From Cafeteria roenbergensis (taxonomy: Eukaryota; Sar; Bigyra; Bicosoecida; Cafeteriaceae), in assembly GCA_008330645.1 (NCBI GenBank), contig VLTN01000054.1:1-64000 (forward strand): a stretch of 64,000 bases of DNA. Reading direction: 5' to 3'. Below are positions 20,538 to 33,749 of the stretch, piece after piece. Position numbers and translations under genes: made by a program. Position 1 is the first letter of the stretch, and every line of letters starts with the position of its first letter. Under the pieces are notes generated by a model. The model searched no databases, was not told the DNA's origin, and saw nothing but the letters and a program-made list of their open reading frames with translations.

Positions 20538-23047
20538 ATGCTGTCGCGCGCGTGCAGCAGACTTGCGCCGGCCTTCCGGTCCCGCGCCCACGCATGTGCT
20601 GCGCTACGCACCACGCCCCAGGCTCGGTGCCTCTCGCACGAGGTGGACGTCATGGAGGTGCACAGCCACGAGCACCGCCATTTCATGCCCAAGCGGCCCC
20701 ACGGCCTCCTCGGGCTCGGCGAGGCCAAGTACAAGGAGATGTACCAGGAGAGCATCAACGATCCCGCGGCTTTTTGGGGGCGCATTGGCAAGACCTACGA
20801 CTGGTTCAAGCCCGTGAGATTTGTTGCGTGCGACGCAACCGTGCTGGCCTCGAGTTACCGTGCGCAGCGTACGACGGCTGGGCGCCACGCGTTCGCGGGT
20901 AGCCCAGCTTGCTCTCATGGGCCCTCCGGGCAAGAGCTAGCCACAAAGAGCGAGGGGAAAGGTTTGGGGGGGGGCAGGGGGGGGCGCACAAGCCTGGGTG
21001 TGCTTGTGCGCAGCGGCTAGGGGCAAGGCAACTGCAGTCGCGTGTGCGACAGATCTGGCCGAGACTTTTTTTCCGCGCCGCTGGCGCGGTTCCGACGCGC
21101 ATGCGCTCCCGGCCCATCCCCAGGGCATCGACTGTCGCTTGAATTGGTTGCGACGCGCTTCTGTGCCCTGCACGACGCGCTTCCGCGTGCTGCTCGCAGT
21201 TCGACGACAACAAGGTGGCGCACTCAGATTTTCACACCCCGGACATCAGGTGGTTCGAGGGCGGCCAAACCAACATCTCATACAACTGCCTTGACAGGCA
21301 CGTGGCTGCAGGACTTGGGGACCGGCCTGCGGCAACGTTCGAAGGCGATGAGGGAGAGGTGTTTCCCTTCACGTACTCGGAACTACTGGCGCGCGTTAGC
21401 CAGACGGCGAACGTGCTGCGTGACGCCGGTGTCTCCAAGGGCGACCGTGTCACCCTGTGCATGCCAATGATCCCCCAGCTGATGATTTCGATGCTGGCCT
21501 GCGCGCGCATTGGTGCGGTCCACTCGGTGGTCTTTGCTGGCTTCTCGGCAGACGCTGTGGCAGACCGCATCGTCGACGCGGGCTCGAGCATCGTCATCAC
21601 CGCAACGGAGGGCGTGCGCGGCGGCAAGACTGTGCCCATCAAGTCAATCGTTGACAACGCCATCATCGTTGCGGAGCAGCGCGGCGTCAACGTCACGCGC
21701 GTTTTCGTGACGTCTCGAAACGGCCAGGCCGGCGTCGAAGCACGAGAAGGCGAGGAGGGCTGGGTCTCGGGGCGGGACGTCAACATGGACGCATTGGCCG
21801 CCGCCGCCTCCCCCGAGTGCGAGCCAGTCGCCATGGATGCAGAGGACCCGCTGTTCCTGCTGTACACCTCCGGGTCCACCGGCAAGCCCAAGGGCGTGCT
21901 CCACACCACGGCCGGCTACATGGTGTACGCCGGCGAGACATTCAAGTACATTTTCGACCACCCTGGGCCGTCGGGCGCCGCCGAGTGCTCCGACGTCCAC
22001 TTCTGCACTGCGGATGTGGGATGGATCACCGGCCACTCGTACCTGACATACGGCCCGCTGCTCAACGGTGCCCACTCCGTCGCGTTCGAGGGTGTCCCCA
22101 CGTATCCGCACCCTGGGCGCTTTTGGGAGATCATCCAGAAGCACAAGGTCACCACGTTCTACACGGCCCCCACCGCGCTTCGCAGCCTGATGGTGCACGG
22201 CGACGAGCCCGTGCTCAAGCACGACTTGTCCTCGCTGCGGGTTCTGGGCACTGTGGGTGAGCCTATCAACCCTGAGGCCTGGACCTGGTACCACAGCGTG
22301 GTCGGGAAGAAGCAGCTTCCGATTGTGGACACTTGGTGGCAGACCGAGACGGGCGGCGTGATGATCACCCCCCTCCCGGGAGTAACGACGCTCATGCCAG
22401 GCTCCGCTACAAAGCCCTTCTTCGGCGTCAAGCCCGTCGTGCTGCACCAAGACGGGGAGGTCGCGGAGGCCAACGAGGCGGGACACCTGACCATCGGCCA
22501 GGCTTGGCCTGGCATGATGCGCACCATCTTTGGGGACCACGAGAGGTTCAGGGAGACATACTTTTCCCAGTTCCCTGGCCACTACACAACAGGAGATGGC
22601 GGCCGAATCGATGAGGAGGGGAACGTGTGGATCATGGGGCGCATGGACGACGTTATCAACGTCAGCGGGCACCGTCTGGGCACGGCCGAGGTGGAATCGG
22701 CGCTCGGTGAGCACCACGATGTCGTGGAATCCGCCGTCGTGGGAGCACCGCACGCGATCAAAGGCGAGGGCATCTACTGCTTCGTCACACTCAGGGCGGG
22801 TGCGACGCCGTCGGACGAGCTCCGCGCCGCCCTCAAGCAGACTGTGCGCAAGTCTATCGGACCCATTGCTTCCCCCGACGCGATTCACTTCACCCAGGAG
22901 CTGCCCAAGACGCGCTCCGGCAAAATCATGCGCCGCATCCTCCGGAAGATCGCGGCTGGCGACGAGGAGGAGATGGGAGACACGTCCACCCTTGCCGACT
23001 CCTCTGTGGTTGGTCGGTTGATGAAGAGCCGCCAAGCCTTTGCTTGA
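20538..23047 (+). CDS. acetyl-CoA synthetase (AMP-forming)
   Basis: Activates acetate to acetyl-CoA through an acetyl-adenylate. Exons 20538-20813 and 21200-23047 join at [18 protein letters not shown] and give 707 residues. Visible are the ACS N-terminal region ([36 protein letters not shown]), the P-loop [14 protein letters not shown] (about residue 312), the acetate-pocket and hinge region [31 protein letters not shown], and near residue 664 [11 protein letters not shown], with the Lys that is reversibly acetylated in the family. The first 35 residues are Arg/Ala/Ser-rich without acids, suggesting a mitochondrial presequence; no C-terminal SKL-type signal is present (it ends QAFA). The gene is intact. 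The role is probably acetate assimilation. Confidence 0.95.
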
Positions 23048-23475
23048 TGTCGCCGTGGGGCCCTGCTGCGACGTCGTCGGGGCGCCAGCGCGCTGCAGCG
23101 GCCAAGATGCGCCGCTGAATGATTGATTGAACACGACACTGCCTCGACGTTGTGGCACCGGTTTGTGTGTGCCCGGCCCTCCACCGCTAGCGGGGGGTGG
23201 CCGCACGGCTTGTCCACCGCCCAGCGAATCAATATGGTCTGAGCGCAGGCGGGAGCTGCTCGAATGCGACCACTCCGAACTCAAATATTGCACAATTCCA
23301 AAGGTAAGCCAGCAGAGCCGTTTGCAGTGGTCGGTTCACGCCAACCGTCGAGGGCCGCCGCCCCACAGGTGGAGAGGCAACTCCCTGCTGGGGCTGGTCT
23401 AGCGCTTGCGTGCGTGCGGCCCGGCCTCGGGGCTCGCGAGCGTGCTCCAACAACCCACTGGGAGCTTACATCACC
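23048..23475. promoter_or_regulatory. gap between acetyl-CoA synthetase and SPAG17-like gene
   Basis: A 428-bp tandem-orientation gap that should hold the 3' UTR of the first gene and the promoter of the second. It is AT-richer near 23281-23300 (caaatattgcacaattcc); no specific element was supported. Confidence 0.3.
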
Positions 23476-26400
23476 ATGAGCGAATGGTCCCCGGTGCTTG
23501 TGCTCGTTGACGCCCCGGACGGTGTGGGCAGGGAGCTCACGTTCGGTGCCCAGGACGCTGTCGACAGCTTGTTGCGCGTCGCTGCGAAGATGGTGGAGCC
23601 CAGCGGAGGACCAACCTCTGGGAGCCAGGCCGCTGGCGACCAGACTGGGGAGCCCGCTGCGCTGGACGCAGTCGCGCTTGCGGAGAGCCTGACTGCACGC
23701 GAGCCCGCTCGAGCTGTGCCTGTGCACAGGGCAGCCCTTGTGGCTCTTGCCGGCGAGCTGGGGCTGGACCCCTCGCTCCCGACATCTCTGGCAACGGCCC
23801 TCGCTGTGACGATTCGCCGCCACTCGCCTGAGCACTGCAGCGCCGTGGCATCGGCCGTTGTCGCTGCGAGCGAGGCGCGTGCCGCAACCGAGGCCGCTGA
23901 AGCCGCAGCCCCAGCAGCCAAGGGCGGCAAGGGCAAGGCCGCGAAGAAGCCAGCGGCCAAGAAGGCCGCTGCCAAGAAGACCGGCACCAAAGGCGGGGCG
24001 GCCGGCTCGGCCGCTCAGGAGGAAGCTGCCCCGACAGAGGACGAGCAACGCCGGGCGGAAGCGGAGGCCGCGGCTGCAGCGGCCGCGGCGGCTGCTCCCC
24101 GGCCCCTGGGTGCCGCGAACAGCACCGTGTTCCTCCTCTCTGGCTTTCCCCGCACGCTGCTGGAGACAGAGGCCGTCGCCGCCGCGGGCGTGCAGATCGG
24201 TGCCGGCGCGTCAAAGGGCCCTGCCGAGCGAAGTGATGTGCCTCGCTGGCACCTCCCTCGCCAGCTGTGGACAGCCAAGCAAGCCCTGGCCCTGCGCGCG
24301 GCAGAGCTGGGCAGCATGGCCGCCGCAGCGGAGGCCATCGCCGAGGAGGAGGAGGTTGAGGCCGAGGCCGAGGCCGCCGCCGCGCGTGGGGCCGGGGACG
24401 GCGGCGGCGGCGGCGGCAGCGGCGGCGCAAGGGGGCCGCTGCGCGAGGCCCGATACGCGGCGCTGCTGGCGGACAAGGGCTCTGCCGACGGACAGGACGA
24501 TGGTGGCAGCGGCGAAAGGGCGCTCGGACGGCTTCTCTGCGCCGTGACCGTGCAGAGGACCAGCAGTGCGCCGCCTCCGCCGCTGCCGGAACCGTCGTCG
24601 GCAGAGGGGGAGGGGGAGGGGGAGGAGGAGGAGGCTGCCGCGGCGGCCGGCAGCAAGGGCTCAAAGGGCGGAAAGAAGAAGGCCAGTGGCAAGGGGGCAG
24701 CGGCGGCGGAGGAGGCGGCCAAGGCGGCCAAGGCGGCGGCAAAAGCGGCGGCGGCAAAGGCGGCCGAGGAGGAGGCTGCCCTCCGCCGAGCAAACGGCGG
24801 GTCGTTGGGCGTGTCCCTGTTCAAGCGCGTGGCGGGCCTCGGGGGCGTGGCCAGCTGGGGGTGGGATGGGGTGTCTTTCGTGACCGTGGCGAGCGACTGC
24901 CCATCGCAGGCGCAGGCCTCGCCAGACGCCACAAGCGATGCCGCCCCACCTGCAGAGGCTGGAGCCGGGGCCGCACCAGCGGCTCGCCCGGTCGAAGAAG
25001 TCGCTTTGCAGGTCTTTGCGGCCGCTGAAGAGGCGGAAGCCAGCCGGCGAGCGTTCGGCGAGTGGATCGAGCAGGCGGGTCCAGCAACGCCTGTGGCTGT
25101 CACGCCGGTCGCTCGGGCGGCCGCGGAGCCGTCTGCTGCAGGGAACGCTGCCGAGGCGCTCGCTGCAGACGCGGCCCTGGTTCGGAGTGGCTTTCCTGCT
25201 CTGGCCGAGCCCGCCGCAGCCGCAGCCGCCTCCGCTGCCGCCGCCGCCGCCACTGCCGGTGGCGAGCCCGGCTCTGCCGTTGCAGGCTCTGCCGGTCGCG
25301 AGGAGGCGAGCTGCCTGTTTGGCTGCTACAGCTCTCTGCTAGCCGGGGTGCCGTCGGCCTGTGCGGGTGCGGAGAGCATCGTGGTGGCGCTGCGGGAAGC
25401 TGTCGCAACGGTGGCCGGTGAGCCCTTGGAGCGAGGGTACGACGTCGTCGGCGACATCCTGTCGGCCCCCGCGGACGGCGGCGACTGGGATGCCTCTGCT
25501 CCGTCTGGCGCTGAATCGCCCGGTGGCGGCCGCTCTGGTGCTGATGACGCCGACGCGGCGTCTGCAGCCGAGTCCGGCGCTGGCCCCTCCTCGTCGGCCC
25601 CTGCGGCGACCCCGGCCCCGCCCCGCCGAATCACCGCTGGTTTCGGCTCCATGCCGCTGCCAGCCGCGAACGACGCTCGCAGGGCCCGCTGCGCGGCGCT
25701 GCTGCGCCGGCGTCACGGCGAGCAGGGCGTGGGGCCTGCCCTGGCCACCACTGCCGCAGCGGCTGACGCGGCGGTGATGGGCGACAGGTTGAGCGACGCC
25801 ATCAACTGGGCCCTCTCTGGCGCAGCAGACGAAGTGGCCGAGCTGGACGACGCCGCGCACGCCCGCGTAGTCATCGGTTCCATGGCATCGGGGGCGCGCC
25901 AGCCCTCCAGCGTGCTGGTCGGCGAAGCTCCGCTGCTGGCCCTGGAGCGGGCAGCCATCCTGTCCACAGCGGCCCTTACTGGCGAGCCTCGGCCAGCCGG
26001 CGCCGCGCCCCCGCGCTCAGCTGGGCGCGCCACCAGCCTCGCCGCCCCGCCTGACGGCACCGCGCCTCCGCCCGCCGACGCCGCGTCCCCGACGCAGCTG
26101 GCCCCCATGGCCACCCCTCCCCTGCTGCCCTGCGGCAGAGCCGGGGCCGCCCTGCTTCCCCCCGCCCCCGCCATTGCCGACCCCGTGCGCGGGGCCCTCC
26201 TCACCGAGCTCTGCTGCTTCACCGGCGTGCCTCGCGACGTGGTGGCCCGGGCGTGGCGCCTGGGCGCGGTCCGGGACCTGCTCGCGGACTGGGACAAGGC
26301 TCACAGGAGGCTGGAGCTCTCGGCCGAGGCAGAGCAGGGGCTCTGCCCGCGCCTGGACGATCGCGCTGTCGAGGCAGAGCTGCGGGCGGCAGGCCGCTGG

Positions 26401-29400
26401 CAGCCGTGGCGGTGGCGATGGGCGCGCCGGCTCAGCCCAGCGGCGGCGGCGCAGAAGCTGCTTCAGGCCAGGCAGGCAGGGCTGGGGCTCCGGGCGGTTT
26501 ACGACCCGCGCACCGACTCTGCGGCCGCCGTACTCTACCGCCCGACGCCGCGGAGCCGCCGCTCCCTGCGCCGCGTGCTCGTGGGGCAGCGGGGCGCGGA
26601 CGGCCTCCTCCCCACCCTGCCGGAGTGGGCCGCCGGACCGCACTGGGCGCAGCTCAGGCGGACCTGGATGCAGCCCGCCGGGACGGGGCACCGTGTCGCC
26701 GACGACTCCGCAGACCAGAGCGAGGGGAAGGATTCCGAAGGATCGGAGCGCGGGGTCGACGTCGCGGCGGCAGGAGGTGAATCCGCTGGGCCTGAGAGCG
26801 AACCCAGCAGCGAGCACCGCCTTGCCCCTTCGGCCGGGCCAGGGACCGCTGCTGCGGATGGGGGACGCGCCACTGCGACGCAAGGCGGTGGGGAGTTGCT
26901 CGCGTCGCGAGTGTCCTTGGCAGAGCTTGTTTCCAGCGGCAGCGACGAGGTCGTGATGTTCCCGGGCGACGGAAGCGCTGTGTCGCTCCGGCGGCGCGTG
27001 GTCGGGGGGACGACTGACCACCGTTCCGGCCCATGGCTGAGCGTGCAGCGAGCCGGGTCGTGGCTTGCGTTGCGCCCGGCCCCGGGCGGGGCGGCGCTTG
27101 CGGCCGCTGCCGAGAGGGCCGGGAGCCCCCTCCCTGGCCTGGCCGCGGGCTCGCTGTCGGGCGTGTCGGAGGGAGAGGCCAGGGGCGGGGGGCGCTCCGA
27201 CACCGCCGCCCTGTCCGCGCCCTCTCCCCGGCCCACGGGCCCGTGCGCGTTCGCCGCGTCGCTGGCGTCCTTCGGGGAGGGGCCAGGCACCGCGGCCTGC
27301 GGCGAGACCACCGTTGGGGCCGCTCTGAGGCCGCCTCGTGCCGGGTGGCCAGACGCCAAGGGCGGCGGCGCAGCGGCTGGAAGGAGGCGTCGCAAGGCCC
27401 CGACTGCCTCCTCGATGGCCTGGGCGGAACTCACCGTCGTGTCGGGGGGAGCGGCCGTGGCCGTAGGCACCGACGGGTCGGTCCGCCAGAGGAGCGTGTC
27501 ACGACTGGCAGAACCTTTGCAGGCGGGGGGGGTGGCAGAGGTGCTGGCCGCAGCGGCGGCGGCGCGGAGCCGCAGCGGAGCGTCAGCAGTGCAGGCGGCT
27601 GCAGTCGCGGCCTCCGGCCTCGTTCACGCGGCCTGCCGAGGAGCCGGCGTGGACGAGCCGCCAGAGGACCCGTTGGAGACAGAGGGGGCCCTGTCCTGGG
27701 CCTGGCCGCAATGGCTGCCCGAGACGGAAAGGGAACACGTCGGGCCCCTCGGCACAACAGTTCGCCGCCTTGCCGGCGGCGTCCGGTGCGCAATGACCGC
27801 AGCGGGAGGGGTCACCTGGTGGGTCCCGGGTCCGCTGGCAGACTGGGCAGGAGCTGATGTCACCCGCAGCGTTGCAGAGGCCGAGGACCGAGTGGCCTCG
27901 CTGTCTCGCTCTGCTGCCGCTGCTGCCGGGCCAAGCAGTGGCGCGGGAGAGCCGAGCGACGGCATCCCGGCCATGCCCGAGGCGAGAGCCGAGACGGACG
28001 GCGCCAAGGACGGCGCCAAGGACGGCGCGGCGGCGGAGGAGGAGGAGGAGGAGGAAGTGGAGGAGGAGGAGGGCGCGTGGGTCACAGTGGCGCCAAATGG
28101 CGCCAGGACCCTCCAGCGCGTGTGGTGCGTCGGCCGCGGCCACCGCGCCGGAGAAGGCTCCGCTGGAAGCCGCAGCAGCTCTGGCTCCCACCGGCGCGGT
28201 CCGCCCCTGCGACTGCCGCCCCTGCAGGTTCGAACAGCCGTTGACGCCTCGTCTGGGGCACTTGTCACGGTGCGCCTGGACGCGTGCCCGGTGGCGGATC
28301 CACGCGCCGCGGCCGCGGCAGCTCGCCGCGACGCAGCTGCTGTTCGGCAGATGGATATGCCGATGCCCCGCTACCGCCGAGCCCGCGAAACGCTTCGCCT
28401 GCGTCTGCTGCAGCAGCGGCTGGCCCAGGAGCACGACGCCGAGCGGCGCCAGCTGCTTGGCGGGCCTTGGACTGGAGCGGACGTCGACGACGTCGCCACT
28501 CCTGCCACCGCCCTCGGCCTGGCTGCGATGGCGGCGCCGCTCCCCGCGCCGGCGCATGCCCGCGAAGCTGCAGAGCTTCTGAAAGTGCGTGAAGGACAAG
28601 CCGCTGCCAGCGCAGAGCGGAGGGAGGCTGAGGCCAAGGAGGCCGACGACGCTGACAGCGAGGACGACGGCGGCGGTGTCGCCCAAGACGGCCTGGGCGA
28701 GTCCGGCGAGGGAGCCTCCGCCGGAAACAACTCCGGCGTCGATCCTGAGCTGGCCCGGTGGGTGCTTGGGTGGGCCGATGGCGCGGGAAGAGTGGGCAGA
28801 GTTGTCGTGGTGCAGTTCCCGGACGGCAGGGTGCTGGTCCGTCACGGCGATGGGACCCTGATCGCCTGCGAGCCAGGGCCATTCACCCCGGCGCAGAAGT
28901 CGTCGCTGGAGCGGCTCTTCGCCGCAGCAGCGGCAGGATCGACGGCACAGCTGCCTGCCGAAGTGGGTGACCACCCGACCGGCGACTCAGCCCCTGCAGC
29001 TGCACCAGCTCCGGCTCCGCCGCTGCCGTGGACCAAGCTGCCGGTTGGCCTGGCCATGGCTGCAGGCGCGGGTGGGGCACCGCGGCCACGGCGCGTGGTG
29101 GTCGCGTCCCCGGGCAGCATGGCCACCTTGGAGCTGAACCCAGCGTACCACGAGGCAGCGATGCGTCATGCGGCCGGTCTGCCCGTGAAGCTCGCCGGGT
29201 CCGGGATGCAGACCCGCCTGACGGTATGCACCCCCGACAACGCTGTTGTTTCTGCCGACTATGACCCGAGCGTGACGGCCAGGGTGCCTGCCAGGGTCAG
29301 GCTGCTGCGTCGGGATGGCGCCAGAATGGCGCTGCTGTCGACGGGCAGGCTGACGTTCCGCCCCGCAGACGCGCCAGGCGTGCCAGAGGAGGAGGCCGAG

Positions 29401-29943
29401 GCAGCGGCAGCCGCTGCGGCTGCTGCTGGGGCGGCGTCGCCGGTGGCCTCCCAGCTGCAGGGGCGGGCTGCGGCGGAGGCTCAGCCCTCCAGTGAGGCCG
29501 CCGCAGGCGTATATGCGTTTGCCCTGGGCACGGGCGAGATGGAGATGCTCGACGCCGAGCAGAGCTTCTTCGCCGTGGGTCCCCACGGCGAAACCGTGGT
29601 TGACGTTGCCGGGGCTGTGAGCGTCCCTGCTTCAGGGGCGGGCGAGTGCCGCCGGCTGATCTTTCCCCCGCTCAGGAACCCCAAGCCGCCGGTGGCAATG
29701 CTGCTGCCGCTGCGGGGGAGCGCCTCTGGCGTGGAGCTGCTGCTCCGGCCAGAGGACTGGTTGCTCGCCGTCCGCGAGGCCAAGGGCGGCAAGCGGCTGG
29801 CGAAGCCGCTGGGCAGGTTGCTGCGGCACTTGCAGCCGCCGCAGGCGAGGAGGAGCGGGGCTGGCGCGCTGCTTGAGGACGTGTCCGGGAAGCCGAGGGA
29901 GCGACGGAGCGACGGGCGCTTCCGAGGCGGGGCACTTGCCGGC

Positions 29944-29982
<39 letters not shown>

Positions 29983-31713
29983 AGCGTTGCGAGCAGCGAG
30001 GCCGGCACCGCTGCAGGCCTGGACGGCGACGCGCTGGTCGGCTTCGGCGCGGCGGCTGACGCGGGGCCGCTCGAGGCCGGCCGCATCGCTCTGATGCCCC
30101 CTGCGGCGGCGGGTGGGGAGGACGGCGAGGCAGCAGCGGAGGCTGAGAGGGCGGTGGCAGGGCCCGCCGCGGGCACGGCTGGGATGTTCGCGGGGACGCT
30201 GGCGGCCGTTGAGGGGCGCGGCGACAGCCGCAGAGGCGGTTCCGGTGCCGGCGCGGGGCGCACGTCGGCTGCTTCCACTGCAGCGCGGGCTGTGACCGCT
30301 CGGCGCGCGGGCGGGGGCAGAGCCGGCGACGGCCACGGCCCTCCCAGCAGACACGTTCTCGTGACACAGTGGCTGTCGGGGGGGCCTGGTGCGGGCCCTG
30401 ACCAGCTCGCGTGGGCAGGCATCCGCTCCAGCCGGGAGGTCCTCGCGGCAACTGCGGGATGGGCGAAACCGCCCCGGTTTCACCGCCACCGCCCCACGCG
30501 TAGCGAGGCGTTCGGGGACGAGGCGCAGCCCACGCCCGGCGAGCTGAGGCGGGAGCGGCAGCGGCAGCGCGAGGCGGGCGTCATGGCGGGCCCGCTCGCC
30601 GTCATCTTCGCCAACGACGACGAGGACAAGGACAGCCCTAGGCCCGGCACGGGCGCCTCGGGACAGTCGCCCGGCAGGGGCAGTCCGATGGGATCAGCGG
30701 GAGGGCAGACTGGCGGTTTCGGGATCGGTGGCGCCGGCGAGGGCTCCTCCAGCGGCGGGTCGCTAGGGGACGTCGGCGGCGAAGAGCGACGGAGTTCAAG
30801 GCCGGTTGCGGCTCTGCCGCTGCTTGCTGTGCGGGGGGCCGCGAGGGCGGTTCCGCGGCGCGCAGCCGTGGGCTGGGCCGCTGTCACGGAGCGCGACGAG
30901 CTCGACGACGAGGCGCTGGCGTCGCTTGCCGTTGATGAGGCGGCCTGCGCGGCGTGGCGGGAGCAGGTGGCGAACACTGTGGACCGGTTTCGCGTCGCTG
31001 ACACCCGAGAGGCTGGCGACGTCAGCGCCGCAGACGACATCACGGCCCGCATCCTAGCCGTGCGGAACGGCAGCGCACCTGCCCTTGCCCCCTCAGAGCC
31101 GGGGAGCAGACGCGACTCGGAGCACGGCGGGGCGGCTCCGGCTGCAGCAGCCGACGCGAGGCCGTCGTCGCGCCCCCGATCCCGCATCGCGGTGTCGAGA
31201 GCGGTGCGTGACGCAGGGGGTCCCATGCTCAGCTCAGGGCCTGGCCGGATGCTGGCGGGGGCTCTGCACGCAGCCTCGATTGCCGAGCAGCTCGACCCGG
31301 AGGCCGCCGCGCAGGCCAGGCTGGAGGGAGAACGTGCCGCGCAAATGGAGCGGCAGGAAGCGCTGGCAGCCCGGACGGCGCGTTGGACAGCGCTGCGCAA
31401 CCCAGCGGCTCTCCTCCCGCAGCGAGGCCGGCGGCTGGCGGTGCGGGCCGGAGAGGAGGACCTGAGCCACGGGGGCCAGTTGGCGGTTTCGCCCGACACG
31501 CGGGTGGCTCTCCCCGCTGCGGCGTCAGAGCATGCTGCTGAGGCGCTTGCGTCGTCCCCTACTGGCCGGGACGCCGGCGAGCACTCGCTGGCCGGGGGCT
31601 TCAGCAAGCGGCAGCGGCATGAACATGCTGCTGCTGCCGCTTCGGACCGCGCAAGAGTACAGAAGCGCCTCCACGAGAGTGGGTTGCTCCCCCCTGGCAT
31701 AGCGCTTGAGTGA
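23476..31713 (+). CDS. SPAG17: SPAG17/PF6-like central-pair protein
   Basis: A single-exon frame of 2745 residues from the ATG at 23476. The layout follows SPAG17/PF6, the scaffold of the C1a projection on the ciliary central pair: a Lys/Ala-rich basic patch near 150-175 (human has one at the same place), then FLLSGFPRTLLETEA (human YIIVVGFNNPQLLA region), a short YSSLLAGVPSACAG helix set (human YYNYLLNPIREEFISVP), LLADWDKAHRRLEL (human ILDWKRQHQHYLES), and in the C-terminal half repeated beta-strand pairs of the SPAG17 kind such as VVVQFPDGRVLVRHGDGTL (about 1775) and LTVCTPDNAVV (about 1917). Low-complexity spacers include poly-Glu and a poly-Gly run near residue 2157. The match is from remembered family layout, not alignment; another giant axonemal protein is the main alternative. 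Confidence 0.6.
29944..29987 (+). repeat. GGC triplet run (poly-Gly) in the SPAG17-like gene
   Basis: About fifteen consecutive Gly codons, nearly all GGC, form a trinucleotide microsatellite inside the coding sequence. It sits in a disordered linker between beta-rich segments. Confidence 0.85.
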
Positions 31714-31880
31714 GTGGGCCGTCGCTCCTTGCCTGCTCGGCGAACGGACGCCTCCCCCGAATCACAACATGTGAGCGAGCGGCCGACCAGAGCTCTGCTT
31801 GGCCAAGTGACTCGCAAAAAACAGCGCCTGCCCACGCAGCACTCGCGAGGAGGAACGCAGGGTGCTGAGGTTGGAGGTCT

Positions 31881-33749
31881 ATGCAGTGGACTCGCGCTGC
31901 GGCTGGTGCCACCCCGGCGCGCCTTGTTGCGCAGGGCGGCGCACTCGCTCGAGCCATCGCGCTTGATGCCGCAACCTGGCGCGCGCAGGCCCTTGCGTCC
32001 GCGTCGCCCACGAGGCGGGCCGGGCACTCGGGCAACACTGTGCTGGGGAGCAGCCAGAGGCGGTGGGCATCGGGCCAGAGCTCGCGTCCAGTCAAGGGCA
32101 TGCGAGACCTGCATGGCGAGGACATGGCGTCGCTGGCAGCCGTTCGCGCCGCGTTCTGGGATACAGTCGGGCTTTATGGCTTCGAGGAGTGGCAAACGCC
32201 GATATTGGAGTCATCCGGTGTGTTTACGGGCTCGCTGGGCGCCGACTCGGACGTCGTGGCAAAGGAGATGTTCCGCTTTAGCACGCTGGGAGGCGAGGAC
32301 GTCTGCATGCGACCGGAGGGCACCGCAGGTGAGACGCAAGCAGCCGCGTCGCAGTCCCCCTAGCGCCCTGCCGTGTCGCTGGGTGCTATGGCTCTGCTGC
32401 TGCGAAGCTGCTACCAGCAAGCCGCGCCTTTAGCTGGGCGCGCCGTCGCATTCCGCCGCCTCACAACGCGTCGGAACCGCTGCGCTCCCCTCGCCGTGAG
32501 GGCTCGGGCCACAACTCCAAATGGCCCCCCCGCACCTGTGTGCGTCACCTTCCCCCTCCGCTGCCCCCGACTCCCTGGTTCTCCTCCTGCAGCCATAATG
32601 CGGGCCGCGGTTAGGGCGGGCATGGCAGCCTCGGGTCGTGCAGTCCGGGCCGCGTACCTGGGGCCCATGTTCCGCTATGAACGTCCGCAGCGGGGCCGCT
32701 ACCGGCAGTTCACGCAATGCGGCGTTGAGCTCCTCGGGGACCCATCGGTTGAGGCCGATGCAGAGGCCATTGCCGCAGCTCTAGACTTTCTGCGGGAAGC
32801 GGGAGTGCCGCCCAGCGGCTCTCGGTTGGAGCTCCAGCTCAACAGCCTGGGCGATGACGAGAGCAGGCGCAGCCACGCTGCCGCGCTCACAGCCTACCTT
32901 GAGCGGCACAGGAGTGAGCTCAGCGCCGAGAGCGTGGCTCGGCTGAACCGCGGATCCTGCCTCCGCGTGCTTGACTCAAAGCACCCGGGCGACCAAGCCG
33001 TCGCTGCGAGCGCGCCGCGAACGCTGGACCACCTGTCTGCGGCCAGCGGCGCCCGCCACGCCCGGCTGGAGGCGCTCTTGGAGCGGCTTGGTGTGGACTG
33101 CGTCGTTCCCGCGCCATCCCTGGTGCGCGGGCTCGACTACTACAAGGAGTGCGTATTCGAGGCAGTGCTGCGGCCCACTGAACTGGGCGAGGGACCGTGT
33201 GGCGATGGCAGTGCCGGCGATTGGGCCGGAGCAGCCCCTGCGGCAGACGCCGAAGCAGCCGGCTTGGCCGCATCTCGCGTGGGCACAGTGCTTGCCGGGG
33301 GGCGCTACGATGGGCTGACTCAGCGCTTCGGGGCGCCGAGCCTCCCCGGAATCGGGTGGGCGGCAGGGGCAGACCGCGTGGCCTTGCTGGGCGGCACCAG
33401 GGCAAACGTTCACGAGTGGCGACCCTCCGTGGCCGTACTCGTGCTGGGCGACGGGGAGGCCCAGGGCAGCGCGGCGTGCGGAGCGGCCGCGGTTGCCAGG
33501 CAGGCGCTGAAGGCAGCAGGGGCTGCTGCGGGAAGCTCCGTCTCGCTGCAGGCAGGGACCGGGACCAAGGTTGGGGCGAGGCTCGCGGCCGCCGCAAGGG
33601 CGGGGGCTACCCATGCCATCATTGTGGGTGAGGATGAGGTGAGAGAGGGGTCCATTGTAGTGAGGCACCTGGCCTCGCGTGCCCAGCAGCGCGTGGAGAC
33701 GACCGCAGCCGCAATTGGGGCCGCCCTCCTCCACGTGGGATCTCAGTGA
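31881..33749 (+). CDS. histidyl-tRNA synthetase, bacterial/organellar type, two exons
   Basis: Class II synthetase charging tRNA-His. Exons 31881-32328 and 32593-33749 join in phase across motif 2 (MRPEGTA-AIMRAAV) to give about 534 residues. Seen in order: leader rich in Arg/Ala, VKGMRDLHGEDM (motif 1 region), YGFEEWQTPILE, MFRYERPQRGRYRQFTQCG (motif 2 arginine loop), LQLNSLGD, the HisRS signature LVRGLDYYKECVFE, the HisA-type loop LAGGRYDGL, and motif 3 GIGWAAGADRVAL, followed by a C-terminal anticodon-binding domain. The LNSLGD/GRYDGL pattern is that of the bacterial/mitochondrial form, and the basic leader suggests import. The upstream gap to the SPAG17-like gene is only 167 bp. Confidence 0.93.

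Noticed and set aside
24120-24190. Adenylate-kinase-like GFPRT motif in the SPAG17-like protein
   Set aside because: Only this short string resembles adenylate kinase; there is no P-loop, and the surrounding order matches SPAG17.
29944-30000. Poly-Gly and poly-Ala tracts as functional signals
   Set aside because: They are GGC/GCC triplet runs expected in a GC-rich genome and lie in disordered linkers.
23537-31470. Many long open frames antisense or out of frame to the SPAG17-like gene
   Set aside because: GC-rich third positions remove stop codons in all frames; these frames are made of Arg/Pro/Ala runs with no motifs and no independent splice sites.
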